Shown: positions 8,316 to 17,906 of the stretch, in pieces
Position numbering within the stretch: position 1 is the stretch's first letter
How the letters are laid out: each line of letters starts with the position of its first letter
DNA from: Chryseobacterium lathyri
GTDB taxonomy: Bacteria; Bacteroidota; Bacteroidia; Flavobacteriales; Weeksellaceae
Direction: 5' to 3'
Assembly: GCF_030812195.1 (NCBI RefSeq)
Contig: NZ_JAUSSF010000003.1
Coordinates: forward strand, 682,001 to 746,000
Length of the DNA: 64,000 nt
Made by a program: the position numbers and the translations under genes
The notes under the pieces: model-generated
Told to the model about the DNA's origin: nothing
The model's database searches: none
Seen by the model: the letters and a program-made list of their open reading frames with translations, nothing else

Positions 8316-9302
8316 ATGAAAGAGAGTGCTGTAAAAAAAATTGCAGTTCTTACTTCAGGAGGCGATTCTCCGGGTATGAATGCAGCATTAAGAGCAGTTG
8401 TTAGAACTGCAAACTATTATAATATCGAATGCTACGGAGTAAGGGAAGGCTATAACGGTCTCATCCACGATGATTTCCTGAAAATGGGCCCCCGTTCTGT
8501 AAAAAATATAATCAACCAGGGCGGAACAATTCTAAAATCTGCCAGATCTGCAGAATTCAGAACTCCGGAAGGACGTCAGAAAGCTTACGACAACTGTGTG
8601 AAACATGGTGTGGATGCCTTGGTATGCATCGGAGGTGACGGTACTTTTACAGGAGCAAAGATCTTCAATGAGGAGTTCGGGATCAGAGTAATCGGTGTAC
8701 CGGGAACCATCGATAATGATATTTTCGGAACGGATAACACAATAGGCTATGATACGGCTTTAAATACAGCTATGGAAGCTATTGACAAGGTTCGTGATAC
8801 CGCCACTTCACACAACAGGGTTTTCTTTGTAGAGGTAATGGGTCGTGACGCCGGTTTCATTGCGTTAAACAGCGGGCTGGCAACTGGTGCTCTGGACATC
8901 CTGATTCCTGAGAAAAAAGACAGCATGGAAGATCTTTTCGCCAATTTCAGAAAAGCTGAAAAAACAGGAAAAGCATCAAGCATCGTTGTAGTGGCTGAAG
9001 GTGAAAAGCTGGGAAGCATCTATGATCTTGCCAATCAAACCAAAGAAGAATTCCCTGATTATGATATCCGTGTAACGATCCTGGGACATATCCAGAGAGG
9101 TGGTTCTCCAAGCTGTGCAGACCGGGTTCTGGCAAGCAGGCTGGGCTATGGTGCCGTAGTGGGACTCATGGAAGGAAAAACTAATGTAATGGCCGGTATG
9201 CGTTCCAACGATATGGTTTACACACCGATCGAAGAAGCCATTAAAAAACATAACGAAATCAATAAAGATCTTTTACTGATTTCTGAAATTTTAGCAATCT
9301 AA
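8316..9302 (+). CDS. pfkA: ATP-dependent 6-phosphofructokinase
   Basis: The 328-residue enzyme phosphorylates fructose 6-phosphate in glycolysis. Visible motifs are the ATP-loop GGDSPGMNAALR, GGDGTFTGA (glycine at the position that separates ATP- from PPi-dependent enzymes), the catalytic segment GTIDNDIFGTDNTIGYDTA, and the substrate segments MGRDAGF and RGGSPSCADR. The length is normal for bacterial PfkA. It is followed after 29 nt by gapA, suggesting a glycolytic operon. Confidence 0.97.
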   Translation: MKESAVKKIAVLTSGGDSPGMNAALRAVVRTANYYNIECYGVREGYNGLIHDDFLKMGPRSVKNIINQGGTILKSARSAEFRTPEGRQKAYDNCVKHGVDALVCIGGDGTFTGAKIFNEEFGIRVIGVPGTIDNDIFGTDNTIGYDTALNTAMEAIDKVRDTATSHNRVFFVEVMGRDAGFIALNSGLATGALDILIPEKKDSMEDLFANFRKAEKTGKASSIVVVAEGEKLGSIYDLANQTKEEFPDYDIRVTILGHIQRGGSPSCADRVLASRLGYGAVVGLMEGKTNVMAGMRSNDMVYTPIEEAIKKHNEINKDLLLISEILAI

Positions 9303-9331
9303 TTATTTTTTATAATCTAAAACAAACTATT

Positions 9332-10339
9332 ATGTCAACAATCAAAGTAGGTATCAACGGTTTTGGTAGAATTGGACGTCTTGTTTTCAGAGCAATGACT
9401 GAAAGAGATAACATTGAAGTAGTAGGAATCAATGACCTAATCAACGCAGAATACATGGCTTACATGTTAAAATACGATTCTGTACACGGTATTTTCCCTG
9501 GAGAAGTTTCTGTAGAAGGAAATGATCTTGTGGTAAACGGAAAAAGAATCAGAGTAACTGCTGAGAAAGACCCTAACAACCTAAAATGGAATGAAATAGG
9601 CGCTGACTATATCGTAGAATCTACAGGTCTTTTCTTATCCAAAGATTCTGCTCAGGCTCACATCAATGCCGGTGCTAAAAAAGTAATCCTTTCTGCTCCA
9701 TCTAAAGATGACACTCCGATGTTCGTAATGGGTGTGAACCACAAAGAACTTACTGACGATATCAAAATTTTATCTAATGCTTCTTGTACAACTAACTGTT
9801 TAGCTCCTTTAGCTAAAGTAATCCACGATAACTTCGGAATCGTTGAAGGTCTTATGACTACTGTACACGCTACAACAGCAACTCAGAAAACGGTTGACGG
9901 TCCTTCAATGAAAGACTGGAGAGGTGGTAGAGCTGCTCTAAACAACATTATTCCTTCTTCTACAGGTGCTGCTAAAGCGGTAGGAAAAGTAATCCCTTCA
10001 TTAAACGGAAAATTAACAGGTATGTCTTTCAGAGTACCAACTGTTGACGTTTCTGTAGTAGATTTAACAGTGAGAATTGAAAAGGCTGCTTCTTATGAAG
10101 AAATCTGCTCAGTAATCAAAGCTGCTTCCGAAGGTGAGTTGAAAGGAATCTTAGGATACACTGAAGATGCAGTAGTTTCTCAGGACTTCGTAGGAGATAA
10201 GAGAACTTCTATCTTCGACAAAGATGCCGGTATCATGCTTTCTCCAAACTTTGTAAAGCTTGTTTCTTGGTATGACAACGAAATGGGTTATTCTAACAAA
10301 TTGGTAGATATGCTTGTACACGCTGCTTCTTTATCATAA
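9332..10339 (+). CDS. gapA: Glyceraldehyde-3-phosphate dehydrogenase, type I
   Basis: The 335-residue protein has the Rossmann motif GINGFGRIGR at its N-terminus and the catalytic cysteine motif SNASCTTNCLAP. It ends with the conserved WYDNEMGYSNKLVD region. It oxidises and phosphorylates glyceraldehyde 3-phosphate with NAD+. Codons look strongly selected (AAC, GTA and TCT used heavily), consistent with high expression. It is co-directional with pfkA and closed by a strong terminator. Confidence 0.97.
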   Translation: MSTIKVGINGFGRIGRLVFRAMTERDNIEVVGINDLINAEYMAYMLKYDSVHGIFPGEVSVEGNDLVVNGKRIRVTAEKDPNNLKWNEIGADYIVESTGLFLSKDSAQAHINAGAKKVILSAPSKDDTPMFVMGVNHKELTDDIKILSNASCTTNCLAPLAKVIHDNFGIVEGLMTTVHATTATQKTVDGPSMKDWRGGRAALNNIIPSSTGAAKAVGKVIPSLNGKLTGMSFRVPTVDVSVVDLTVRIEKAASYEEICSVIKAASEGELKGILGYTEDAVVSQDFVGDKRTSIFDKDAGIMLSPNFVKLVSWYDNEMGYSNKLVDMLVHAASLS

Positions 10340-10365
10340 GTAATGAGCAATCAGCAATAAATAAT

Positions 10366-10391
10366 AAAAACCTTCCTCTCGGAAGGTTTTT
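10366..10391. terminator. Bidirectional terminator after gapA
   Basis: AAAAACCTTCC and GGAAGGTTTTT pair perfectly around a TCTC loop, with T or A runs on both sides. It can serve gapA on the plus strand and the small lipoprotein gene on the minus strand. Confidence 0.85.
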
Positions 10392-10409
10392 ATTTTATAA
10401 TTAATCAAT

Positions 10410-10643
10410 TTATTGACTATAGGCACAATAGACAACGACTGAGTCGCCACTCATTTCCTGATGCTTTTGTTTGAATCCGTTCACAAAGCCCACAAGGTAT
10501 TCAGAGTTTTCATCACATGCCATACGGGTCTCAACTATTTTTCCGGCTTTAGATTCTGCAATACAAGATACACAATCTTCTTTTGCACAAGAGTAAAAAG
10601 ACATGATGGAAATAAGCAATCCTGTTCTGATCATCGTTTTCAT
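10410..10643 (-). CDS. Small putative lipoprotein
   Basis: Using the ATG at 10643 the product is 77 residues and begins MKTMIRTGLLISIMSFYSC, a signal peptide with a lipobox-like end, followed by CAKEDCVSC. An in-frame TTG 18 nt upstream is a less likely start. The mature part has four or five cysteines, including CVSC. No family is recognised. It follows the 10666-11508 gene after 22 nt and probably shares its transcript. Confidence 0.6.
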   Translation of the reverse strand: MKTMIRTGLLISIMSFYSCAKEDCVSCIAESKAGKIVETRMACDENSEYLVGFVNGFKQKHQEMSGDSVVVYCAYSQ

Positions 10644-10665
10644 TTTTACAGTTTTTATCAAATTA

Positions 10666-11508
10666 TTACTTTACTACAAATGGATTTTTATCAAATCTAA
10701 AAGAGATTCCTACAAAAGGATTCACTCTGTATTGCATTTTATTCAGATTATCCGATGTTACTGAGCTGTCAATTGCCTGCCCCACTGTATAATCTGTATT
10801 AGGACGGTTCTGCTTATGCACAGCAACACCGGCCGTCAAAATAATATTTTGCCCAATCCCCAAAGCACCACCGGCAAAAACAGACAGTTCTTCAAAATTA
10901 AATCCTAAACCACCAGTAAATCCTGGAGAAAAGTTTTGCTGATTATTCATAAATGTAAACATAATACTAGGCATCAGATCCATCATTTTTCCATCTCTGT
11001 TTTGTGCTACTATATTATCTACGGATGTAAATCTTGAACGGCTGGTGAGAAAAACAGCATTCGCCCCGAAGGAAGTTGTCCATTTCCAGTCAGATTCACT
11101 TTTCAGAACATATTTTCTTATCTTATTTTCGCCTGTTACGCCAATGTACAGAATATACTGAGTATTGTTTCTAAAAACCAATTCCGCAACCTCACTTTCA
11201 GTAAAACCGTTTTTTGTGCTGTCTTTTTTTTCCTGCTCCATTTTAAATGGTTCATATTTAATCGCTTTTTTTCTTATCACTAAGCTTTTCAGCTGCGAAG
11301 ATGGTATATATAGTTTATAATTTCCTTTCTCTACAGGTATTTCTATGCTGTCAATTTTAACAGACAGATCAATAGTAATCTTTCCATTGATTCTTTTCTT
11401 CCCGTTCTCTGCAGTTTCCTTTTCTACTTCAACTTTTATTTGTGAAAAAAAGATTGAGGGTATAAAAATTACAAAAGCAAGAATCTTTAATAATAAATGT
11501 GTTTTCAT
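10666..11508 (-). CDS. Exported protein of unknown function, possible outer-membrane barrel
   Basis: The likely start is the ATG at 11508 (MKTHLLLKILAFVIFIPSIFFSQ), a clear signal peptide; the open frame extends further upstream but runs through a hairpin. This gives 280 residues. The first third is a basic domain (GNYKLYIPSSQLKSL). The rest alternates glycine and aromatic residues (SPGFTGGLGFNF, VFAGGALGIGQNI, VNPFVGISFRF) as in small outer-membrane barrels. The function is unknown. Confidence 0.65.
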   Translation of the reverse strand: MKTHLLLKILAFVIFIPSIFFSQIKVEVEKETAENGKKRINGKITIDLSVKIDSIEIPVEKGNYKLYIPSSQLKSLVIRKKAIKYEPFKMEQEKKDSTKNGFTESEVAELVFRNNTQYILYIGVTGENKIRKYVLKSESDWKWTTSFGANAVFLTSRSRFTSVDNIVAQNRDGKMMDLMPSIMFTFMNNQQNFSPGFTGGLGFNFEELSVFAGGALGIGQNIILTAGVAVHKQNRPNTDYTVGQAIDSSVTSDNLNKMQYRVNPFVGISFRFDKNPFVVK

Positions 11509-11610
11509 GGCTATTAGTTTTCTACAAAGTTTGGAAATCCATGAACACAAGTAAATTACCCATTCGGGTGATTTTGGCATATCAAAAGCAATGTTTGAGA
11601 GAATATATTC

Positions 11611-11643
11611 CAAAAGAAAAAGCCTCTCCAGCAACGAGAGGCT
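11611..11643 (-). terminator. Minus-strand hairpin terminator without an assigned gene
   Basis: AGCCTCTC (11621-11628) pairs exactly with GAGAGGCT (11636-11643); on the minus strand a T-rich tail follows. It lies upstream of the 10666-11508 gene, so it must end a transcript that starts between 11650 and about 11850. Confidence 0.65.
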
Positions 11644-11666
11644 CATAGTTTATCATTTTCAAACAA

Positions 11667-11795
11667 CTAAAAAGAAAAGAGTAAACTGTTTATATAACAT
11701 TCATTAATTAACTTCGAATAAACCGTGCGTAAAAATTCAGTGGTCTGAGACTTAAACCATAAAACAAAACGGAACAAAAGAAATTGAGTCGCCAT
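11667..11795 (-). CDS. Possible 42-residue peptide or small RNA
   Basis: An ATG at 11795 opens a 42-codon frame (MATQFLLFRFVLWFKSQTTE...) ending in TAG at 11667. The terminator at 11643-11611 begins 24 nt after the stop. Nothing else explains that terminator, so either this peptide or a non-coding RNA is transcribed here. No family is recognised, and chance cannot be excluded at this length. Confidence 0.3.
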   Translation of the reverse strand: MATQFLLFRFVLWFKSQTTEFLRTVYSKLINECYINSLLFSF

Positions 11796-11900
11796 GGTTA
11801 TTAGCTAGTACAAAGTTTAGCATTTTATCAGTGTAAAAAAATCCCCCTTTTGTGGTATTTTGTAAGTATTTTAGTTATTTTAGCTAAAACTAATTTATTC

Positions 11901-12674
11901 ATGGAGAACTCAGAAAAAAAACATCCTCTCATTGAAGTCTGGAACACATACCCCGGCGTCAGGAGAGACAGGAAAATCCTGGATAAGCCACCCATAGAAC
12001 GCATCATTGGTGAAATGTTTGCTATAGGAGAGTTTTATTATTACGCTCTGAATCTTACCAACAGTACACTTTCACACCATCATGAAAACATTCTGAAACT
12101 TCATGGTCTTTCATCATATCCGGAAAATTTAAAAGAAGTTATTGATCTTACCCATCCTGATGATATAGAATTTGTGATGAAAGCTGAGCAGATCCTTATT
12201 AACAAAATAACAGAAATTGGTCTGGAACATCAGCTTTACATTAAGGGCAGCTATTGCTTCAGAATGAAAACAGCAGAAGGAAATTATGAACTGTTCCATC
12301 ACCAGTCCATTATCACCATGGAGGATGAAACGGGAATTCCCGTGCAGGCAATAAACATCCACACCAACATTCATCATATCACAAAAGAAAATCCTTATAC
12401 CGTTCTGGTTTCCGGGATAGGTCCCCGAAATGACTTTCACCAGGTAAAACTGGACTCGTTTTCGAAACCGGAAAATTTCTCTGAACATTTAACGAAAAGA
12501 GAAATGGAAATTCTGGGTCTTATCACCAAAGGATATTCCGCACCGGAAATAGCCCAGGCACTGATCTTGTCTGAACATACAGTTCGTACCCACAGAAAAA
12601 ATATTTTACGGAAAACAGATTCCAGAAACAGCAAAGAACTTATAAAAAAGGCTTTTGAAAGAGGGCTTATCTAA
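11901..12674 (+). CDS. LuxR-type transcriptional regulator with PAS-like sensor domain
   Basis: The ATG at 11901 gives 257 residues (MENSEKKHPLIEVWNTYPG); an in-frame start 51 nt upstream is less convincing. Residues of about 30-170 resemble a PAS fold (THPDDIEFVMKAEQIL, FRMKTAEGNYELFHHQS). Residues 197-255 form a LuxR/GerE helix-turn-helix with LTKREMEILGLITKGYSAPEIA and LSEHTVRTHRKNIL. The sensor is not a receiver domain, so this is a one-component regulator. The ligand is unknown. The next gene starts 75 nt downstream but has its own promoter. Confidence 0.85.
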   Translation: MENSEKKHPLIEVWNTYPGVRRDRKILDKPPIERIIGEMFAIGEFYYYALNLTNSTLSHHHENILKLHGLSSYPENLKEVIDLTHPDDIEFVMKAEQILINKITEIGLEHQLYIKGSYCFRMKTAEGNYELFHHQSIITMEDETGIPVQAINIHTNIHHITKENPYTVLVSGIGPRNDFHQVKLDSFSKPENFSEHLTKREMEILGLITKGYSAPEIAQALILSEHTVRTHRKNILRKTDSRNSKELIKKAFERGLI

Positions 12675-12712
12675 TACTTTCAATGTTTAATAAAGACTGA
12701 CAAATCTCACCA

Positions 12713-12742
12713 TTGAATTTCGGTGCAAAACTTGTATTTTTA
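12713..12742 (+). promoter_or_regulatory. Promoter of the MpaB-like gene
   Basis: TTG (12713-12715), 19 nt, then TATTTTTA (12735-12742), one base off TAnnTTTG. The predicted transcription start falls at or within a few bases of the ATG at 12749, so the message may be leaderless. Confidence 0.5.
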
Positions 12743-12748
12743 TCCAAA

Positions 12749-13942
12749 ATGGACACACCGATTATACAACCTCGCTTTAAAGAATCTCCTCATTTCAAAA
12801 ATTTTTGGGAAAAAGGCAATGGGAAACAGCTTATTGATTTTTCAGGAGCTGAAGTGAACTTTAAGGATTTTGACAAATTTTCACACTATTTTTATCATGT
12901 GGATACAGTCGGTGATGAAGTTGTCCGGGATGTTTATTTTACTAAAAAATTTCATGAAGCATCAAGAGAAATTGAAGGATATATACGAAATGGCATCTTT
13001 GAAACAGATGTTCCTGAAAGCGTAAAAAAGCTCTTCACCCAAACCCAACAGGTTCCTGAGTGGCTTGATTACAGTCTATTGAAAAGCGGCGCAGAACTCT
13101 GCATGCGAAGCAACCTGGATTCCCTGATCTCATTAAGGGATTACTGCCTGATGGGTGGTTATGACTATGCTTACCTCAACAAGCCTCTTACCGCTACAGA
13201 AGCGCTTAAAAAGGGTGCTGTAAAGCGTCTTTCAGAAACATTGGATTTTTGGGTAAACGTTACACGCTACGATGCATTGGAACTTCATGCAAAAGGCTAC
13301 GAATTTGCTATAAAAACCCGTCTTATCCATTCTTACGCCAGACTTTCCATCAAAAAACATTACAGGCAATGGGATACTGAAAACTGGGGCGAACCGATTA
13401 ATTCATGGGATATGATGGCTACTTATATTGGGTTTAGCCTCGTTTTTCTTCATAGTCTCCAAAAATTAGGAAATACTTTTTCCGAGGAAGAAGAGAAAGG
13501 AATTTTCCATCTCTGGAAATATGTCGGATATCTGTTGGGAGTCCCCGAGAACCTCCTTCCCGACAGTAAAAAGCAGGCAACGGAATATTTCTACCTGTGG
13601 ACGTCCGTACAGCCTCCATCAGATAAAGATTCTATTCTGCTGGCTCATTCTTTACTGAATGAATCGATCGAAAATCCTATTTTAAAATTCAAATTTCAAC
13701 GGGAAAACCTGAGGTATCTTCACATCTGCTGTACCTGGTTTCTTCTGGATGAGGAAGTATGTAAAAGGCTGCAGATTCCCGAGGTTTCCAACCGGAAGCT
13801 GTTTCCAAAAACAAAGATCATCATCAACAAAATTTATGATAAGCTGTTAAGCCGGCATGCAAGAATAAAAAAAGGAAACAAAGGCCAGATGAAAGTACTG
13901 GAAGACTATCTTAAAATCACTAAGAATTCAAATTTTCACTAG
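12749..13942 (+). CDS. MpaB-family oxygenase (DUF2236)
   Basis: The start is set at the ATG at 12749 (MDTPIIQPRFKESPHF); the longer frame from 12713 would begin inside the promoter. The 397-residue protein resembles the MpaB/latex-clearing-protein family of heme-dependent oxygenases: TRLIHSYARLSI carries the RxxHxxxR motif, and PINSWDMMATYIGFS and HLWKYVGYLLGVPE match conserved helical segments. No signal peptide is seen. The substrate is unknown. The C-terminus is basic (RHARIKKGNKGQ). Confidence 0.75.
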   Translation: MDTPIIQPRFKESPHFKNFWEKGNGKQLIDFSGAEVNFKDFDKFSHYFYHVDTVGDEVVRDVYFTKKFHEASREIEGYIRNGIFETDVPESVKKLFTQTQQVPEWLDYSLLKSGAELCMRSNLDSLISLRDYCLMGGYDYAYLNKPLTATEALKKGAVKRLSETLDFWVNVTRYDALELHAKGYEFAIKTRLIHSYARLSIKKHYRQWDTENWGEPINSWDMMATYIGFSLVFLHSLQKLGNTFSEEEEKGIFHLWKYVGYLLGVPENLLPDSKKQATEYFYLWTSVQPPSDKDSILLAHSLLNESIENPILKFKFQRENLRYLHICCTWFLLDEEVCKRLQIPEVSNRKLFPKTKIIINKIYDKLLSRHARIKKGNKGQMKVLEDYLKITKNSNFH

Positions 13943-14145
13943 AAAAGCCCTAAGGAGTTCTTCTATAAAAAGTACAAAATATATTTTTGTGTGTTTTGAA
14001 TCTCAAATACTGCATCCCGTTCGTAATGAATGATATCAGTCTCAATATTTTATTATTTTTTAACTCTAAAAACAGATTTTCATCCCAAATAATATTAGTA
14101 TTTGATGTTTAAATTATGTACTTTTGAGAAATTATTTTAATAGAG

Positions 14146-15153
14146 ATGAGCAACATAGAAGATAAGAAAAAAGCACTGGCCCTGGTGCTTGATAAGCTAG
14201 ATAAAACATACGGAAAAGGAACTGTAATGACATTGGGAGATGACTCCGTAGACAATACAATAGAAGTAATTCCTTCCGGATCTTTGGGACTGGACATTGC
14301 TTTAGGCGTAGGTGGTTATCCTAGAGGAAGAATTATTGAAATATACGGACCTGAATCTTCAGGTAAAACCACATTAACTCTTCATGCCATTGCTGAAGCT
14401 CAAAAAGCAGGAGGTATTGCAGCATTTATTGATGCAGAACACGCTTTCGACAGAGGTTATGCAGGGAAACTGGGAATTGATCTGGAAAACCTTATTATTT
14501 CTCAGCCGGACAACGGAGAGCAGGCATTAGAAATTGCAGACAACCTGATCCGTTCAGGAGCAATTGATATTGTAGTTATTGACTCGGTAGCAGCTCTTAC
14601 TCCAAAAGCGGAAATTGAAGGTGAAATGGGAGATTCCAAAATGGGTCTTCACGCAAGATTAATGTCTCAAGCATTAAGAAAGCTTACTGCAACTATTTCA
14701 AGAACAAAATGCACAGTAATTTTCATCAACCAGTTGAGAGAAAAAATCGGTGTAATGTTTGGAAACCCTGAAACTACAACCGGTGGTAATGCGTTGAAAT
14801 TCTACGCTTCTGTAAGAGTGGATATCAGAAAAGCCAGTGCCCCTATTAAAAATGGAGATGAGGCAGTAGGAAGCCGTGTAAAAGTGAAAATTGTGAAAAA
14901 CAAAGTAGCTCCACCTTTCAAACAGGCTGAATTTGACATTATGTATGGTGAAGGAGTCTCTAAAACAGGGGAAATCCTTGATCAGGCTGTAGAACAGGGA
15001 ATTGTAAAGAAGAGCGGCTCCTGGTTCAGTTATGAGGAAACTAAGCTAGGACAAGGTCGTGATGCTGTGAAAGATGTATTAAAAGACAATCCCGAACTTG
15101 CTGAGGAATTAGAAAATAAAATTAAAGAAGAATTGAAAAATAAGGTGAAATAA
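14146..15153 (+). CDS. recA: Recombinase RecA
   Basis: The 335-residue RecA has Walker A GPESSGKTT, the FIDAEHAFD segment, Walker B IVVIDSVAAL, and the L2-region GNALKFYASVRVDIR. It polymerises on single-stranded DNA for recombination and LexA cleavage. A TACTTTTG element at 14119-14126 lies 20 nt upstream as a candidate -7 box. I saw no obvious SOS-box palindrome in the 200-bp leader region. A strong terminator follows. Confidence 0.98.
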   Translation: MSNIEDKKKALALVLDKLDKTYGKGTVMTLGDDSVDNTIEVIPSGSLGLDIALGVGGYPRGRIIEIYGPESSGKTTLTLHAIAEAQKAGGIAAFIDAEHAFDRGYAGKLGIDLENLIISQPDNGEQALEIADNLIRSGAIDIVVIDSVAALTPKAEIEGEMGDSKMGLHARLMSQALRKLTATISRTKCTVIFINQLREKIGVMFGNPETTTGGNALKFYASVRVDIRKASAPIKNGDEAVGSRVKVKIVKNKVAPPFKQAEFDIMYGEGVSKTGEILDQAVEQGIVKKSGSWFSYEETKLGQGRDAVKDVLKDNPELAEELENKIKEELKNKVK

Positions 15154-15175
15154 TCTTTTTTTCAATCTATAAATT

Positions 15176-15203
15176 AAGACAGCTTTTGGGCTGTCTTTTT
15201 TTT
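15176..15203 (+). terminator. recA terminator
   Basis: AAGACAGC pairs with GCTGTCTT around TTTTGG, followed by a run of T. Confidence 0.9.
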
Positions 15204-15318
15204 GCTATAATTTAAAATCCTTTAATCACATTTATCATCTGACATTCTGTCACATTCTTCTTCATGGTATTTTTTTTGAGACCTGTATAGTATAGAAAAT
15301 TAAAAAACAAAAATTATT

Positions 15319-17211
15319 ATGACTAAAGGAAATATTAATGTATCTGTGGAAAATATTTTCCCGCTTATTAAAAAATTTCTTTACAGTGACCACGAAATAT
15401 TCCTGAGAGAACTGATCTCCAATGCAACGGATGCTACTTTGAAATTAAAGCACCTGACGAGCATCGGAGAAGCAAAGATTGAGTACGGAAATCCGAAGAT
15501 TGAAGTTAAAATCGACAAAGAACAGAAAACTTTACGTATTATCGATCAGGGAATTGGTATGACTACTGAAGAGGTTGAAAAATACATCAACCAAGTTGCC
15601 TTTTCCGGTGCCGAAGAATTTCTTGAGAAATATAAAGATACTGCAAAAGATGCAGGAATCATCGGACATTTCGGCCTTGGTTTCTATTCTGCATTTATGG
15701 TAGCCGAAAAAGTAGAAATTCTTACAAAATCTTATAAAGAAGGTTCTGCTGTAAGATGGATCTGTGACGGAAGCCCGGAATTCACTCTTGAGGAAACCGC
15801 TGACAAAACTGACAGGGGAACGGAAATTATTCTCCACATTGCAGAAGATTCTACAGAATTTTTAGAGGAAACTAAAATCCGTGAATTGTTGTCAAAATAC
15901 AATAAATTCATGCCTGTTCCAATTAAATTCGGGACAAGAACGCATACCCTTCCTTTACCTGAGGATGCTCCGGAAGATGCTGTTGCAGAAACTGAAGAAG
16001 TGGACAATATCATCAATAATCCTACTCCTGCATGGACAATTGCGCCAAATGAGCTGACGAATGAGGACTACATGAAGTTCTACCATGAACTGTATCCTAT
16101 GCAATTCGAGGAACCGTTATTCAATATTCACCTGAATGTTGATTATCCTTTTAACCTTACTGGTGTCTTATTCTTCCCGAAACTGAGCAACAATTTAAAT
16201 ATTGACAAGGATAAAATCCAATTGTATCAGAACCAGGTATTTGTAACGGATGAAGTAAAAGGCATCGTTCCGGATTTCCTTATGCTTTTAAGAGGGGTAA
16301 TTGATTCTCCGGATATTCCATTGAATGTTTCCCGTTCTTACCTTCAAGCAGATGGTGCAGTGAAGAAGATTTCTTCTTACATTACTAAGAAGGTTGCCGA
16401 TAAAATGTCTTCTCTGATCAACGAAAACCGTGAAGATTATGAGCAAAAATGGAACGACATCAAGATAGTGATCGAGTACGGAATTATCACGGAAGATAAA
16501 TTTGCAGAAAAGGCAGATAAATTCACACTGTACCCTACCACAGACGGAAAATATTTCCTGTGGAATGAATTAATTGAAAAGATCCAGCCTGCACATACGG
16601 ATAAAAACGGTAATACAGTAATCCTTTATGCAACCAATGCAGATGAACAGCACAGCTATATTCAGGCAGCTAACAATAAAGGCTATGACGTCCTGCTATT
16701 AGACTCACCTGTGATTTCCCACGTAATCCAAAAACTGGAAACTTCAAAAGAGAAAATCTCATTTGCAAGAGTGGATGCAGACCACATCAACAACCTTATC
16801 AAAAAAGACGAACCAGCTATTTCTAAATTAAATGAAACTGAAAAGGAGTCTTTAAAGAAAGACGTGGAAGAAGCTGTAAAAGATGCCAAATTCACGGTAC
16901 AGCTTGAAGATCTTGACAGCAATGATGCTCCGTTTACGATCACACAGCCAGAATTCATGAGAAGAATGAAGGAAATGCAGGCAACCGGCGGTGGCGGTAT
17001 GTTCGGAATGGGAGGTTTCCCAGAGATGTATAATCTGGTAGTAAACTCGAACAGCGAACTTTCAAACCAAATCTTAAAGACAGAAAATTCTGAAGAAAAG
17101 GAAACGCTGATTAAATATGCTCTTGACCTGGCAAAGCTTTCACAGAATCTACTGAAAGGAAAAGACCTGACAGATTTTATCCAAAGAAGTTATAAACAGC
17201 TGGAAAAATAA
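15319..17211 (+). CDS. htpG: Chaperone HtpG (Hsp90)
   Basis: The 630-residue protein has the GHKL ATP-binding signatures LRELISNATDA, IDQGIGMTTEE and GHFGLGFYSAFM in its first 130 residues. The middle domain contains LNVSRSYLQ, a conserved Hsp90 arginine segment. Near residue 555 a flexible stretch rich in Gly and Met (ATGGGGMFGMGGFPEM) precedes the C-terminal dimerisation domain. The length is normal for HtpG. It is monocistronic, with a hairpin downstream. Confidence 0.97.
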   Translation: MTKGNINVSVENIFPLIKKFLYSDHEIFLRELISNATDATLKLKHLTSIGEAKIEYGNPKIEVKIDKEQKTLRIIDQGIGMTTEEVEKYINQVAFSGAEEFLEKYKDTAKDAGIIGHFGLGFYSAFMVAEKVEILTKSYKEGSAVRWICDGSPEFTLEETADKTDRGTEIILHIAEDSTEFLEETKIRELLSKYNKFMPVPIKFGTRTHTLPLPEDAPEDAVAETEEVDNIINNPTPAWTIAPNELTNEDYMKFYHELYPMQFEEPLFNIHLNVDYPFNLTGVLFFPKLSNNLNIDKDKIQLYQNQVFVTDEVKGIVPDFLMLLRGVIDSPDIPLNVSRSYLQADGAVKKISSYITKKVADKMSSLINENREDYEQKWNDIKIVIEYGIITEDKFAEKADKFTLYPTTDGKYFLWNELIEKIQPAHTDKNGNTVILYATNADEQHSYIQAANNKGYDVLLLDSPVISHVIQKLETSKEKISFARVDADHINNLIKKDEPAISKLNETEKESLKKDVEEAVKDAKFTVQLEDLDSNDAPFTITQPEFMRRMKEMQATGGGGMFGMGGFPEMYNLVVNSNSELSNQILKTENSEEKETLIKYALDLAKLSQNLLKGKDLTDFIQRSYKQLEK

Positions 17212-17233
17212 CAAAATAGTACAGAATTGAATA

Positions 17234-17260
17234 AGGCTGTTCTCTTATAGGGAACAGCTT
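17234..17260 (+). terminator. htpG terminator
   Basis: GGCTGTTC pairs with GAACAGCT a few bases later and is followed by T-rich sequence interrupted by ATGC, so it is a moderate terminator. Confidence 0.55.
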
Positions 17261-17478
17261 TATGCTTTTTAAGTCTAGAGATTGGGTTAACAGCAAAAAT
17301 GTACCTGCAATAAAATTTTTAATAATAGCCTTAATGATTCAAGCAAAAACTATAGACTAGCTTGATATTCTAAACTTTTCCAGCGTTTTTGATTAAATTC
17401 TGCCGTTCACTGCATATTTTTTCTCTTTTTTATTGTACACATTGTGCTTTTTTTCCATTTTTGTATAAAATGTAGGAT

Positions 17479-17862
17479 ATGCAAAAAGAAAAATTACGCG
17501 TTATCAGAAAACAAAAAGGCTATACTCAGCAGCAGATAGCTGATATTATCGCGACTGATGTATCCAACTACAGCAGAAAGGAAAGTGGTGATGTAAAGAT
17601 CGTAAGGGATGAATGGGAGAAGATTGCCCGTTTTTTAGATGTTTCGGTAGAAGATATTTATGAGGATGAAGAAGCTAAAGTTGTGATCAATAATAACCAT
17701 CCTGTGTACAATGATCAATCCTCTTCATCATCAGGAGTGATCACTCAGTTTCATAATATTTCAGCATCTATTATTCAGAACCTACAGGATTATATTGCCC
17801 TGCTGAAAGAGGAAAATGAGAAATTAAAAGAAGAATTAAGAACACCAAAAGGAAGAAAATAA
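17479..17862 (+). CDS. XRE-family regulator with C-terminal coiled coil
   Basis: The 127-residue protein has an N-terminal Cro/C1-type helix-turn-helix (LRVIRKQKGYTQQQIADIIATDVSNYSRKE) through about residue 65. A serine linker follows, then a C-terminal amphipathic helix (NLQDYIALLKEENEKLKEEL) likely to dimerise. It stands alone between htpG and the alkyltransferase-like gene. The target is unknown. Confidence 0.85.
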   Translation: MQKEKLRVIRKQKGYTQQQIADIIATDVSNYSRKESGDVKIVRDEWEKIARFLDVSVEDIYEDEEAKVVINNNHPVYNDQSSSSSGVITQFHNISASIIQNLQDYIALLKEENEKLKEELRTPKGRK

Positions 17863-17906
17863 GGTTGTAGTTTTAGAGATCAGCCCGTTTTTTCTGTATA
17901 AATTTT

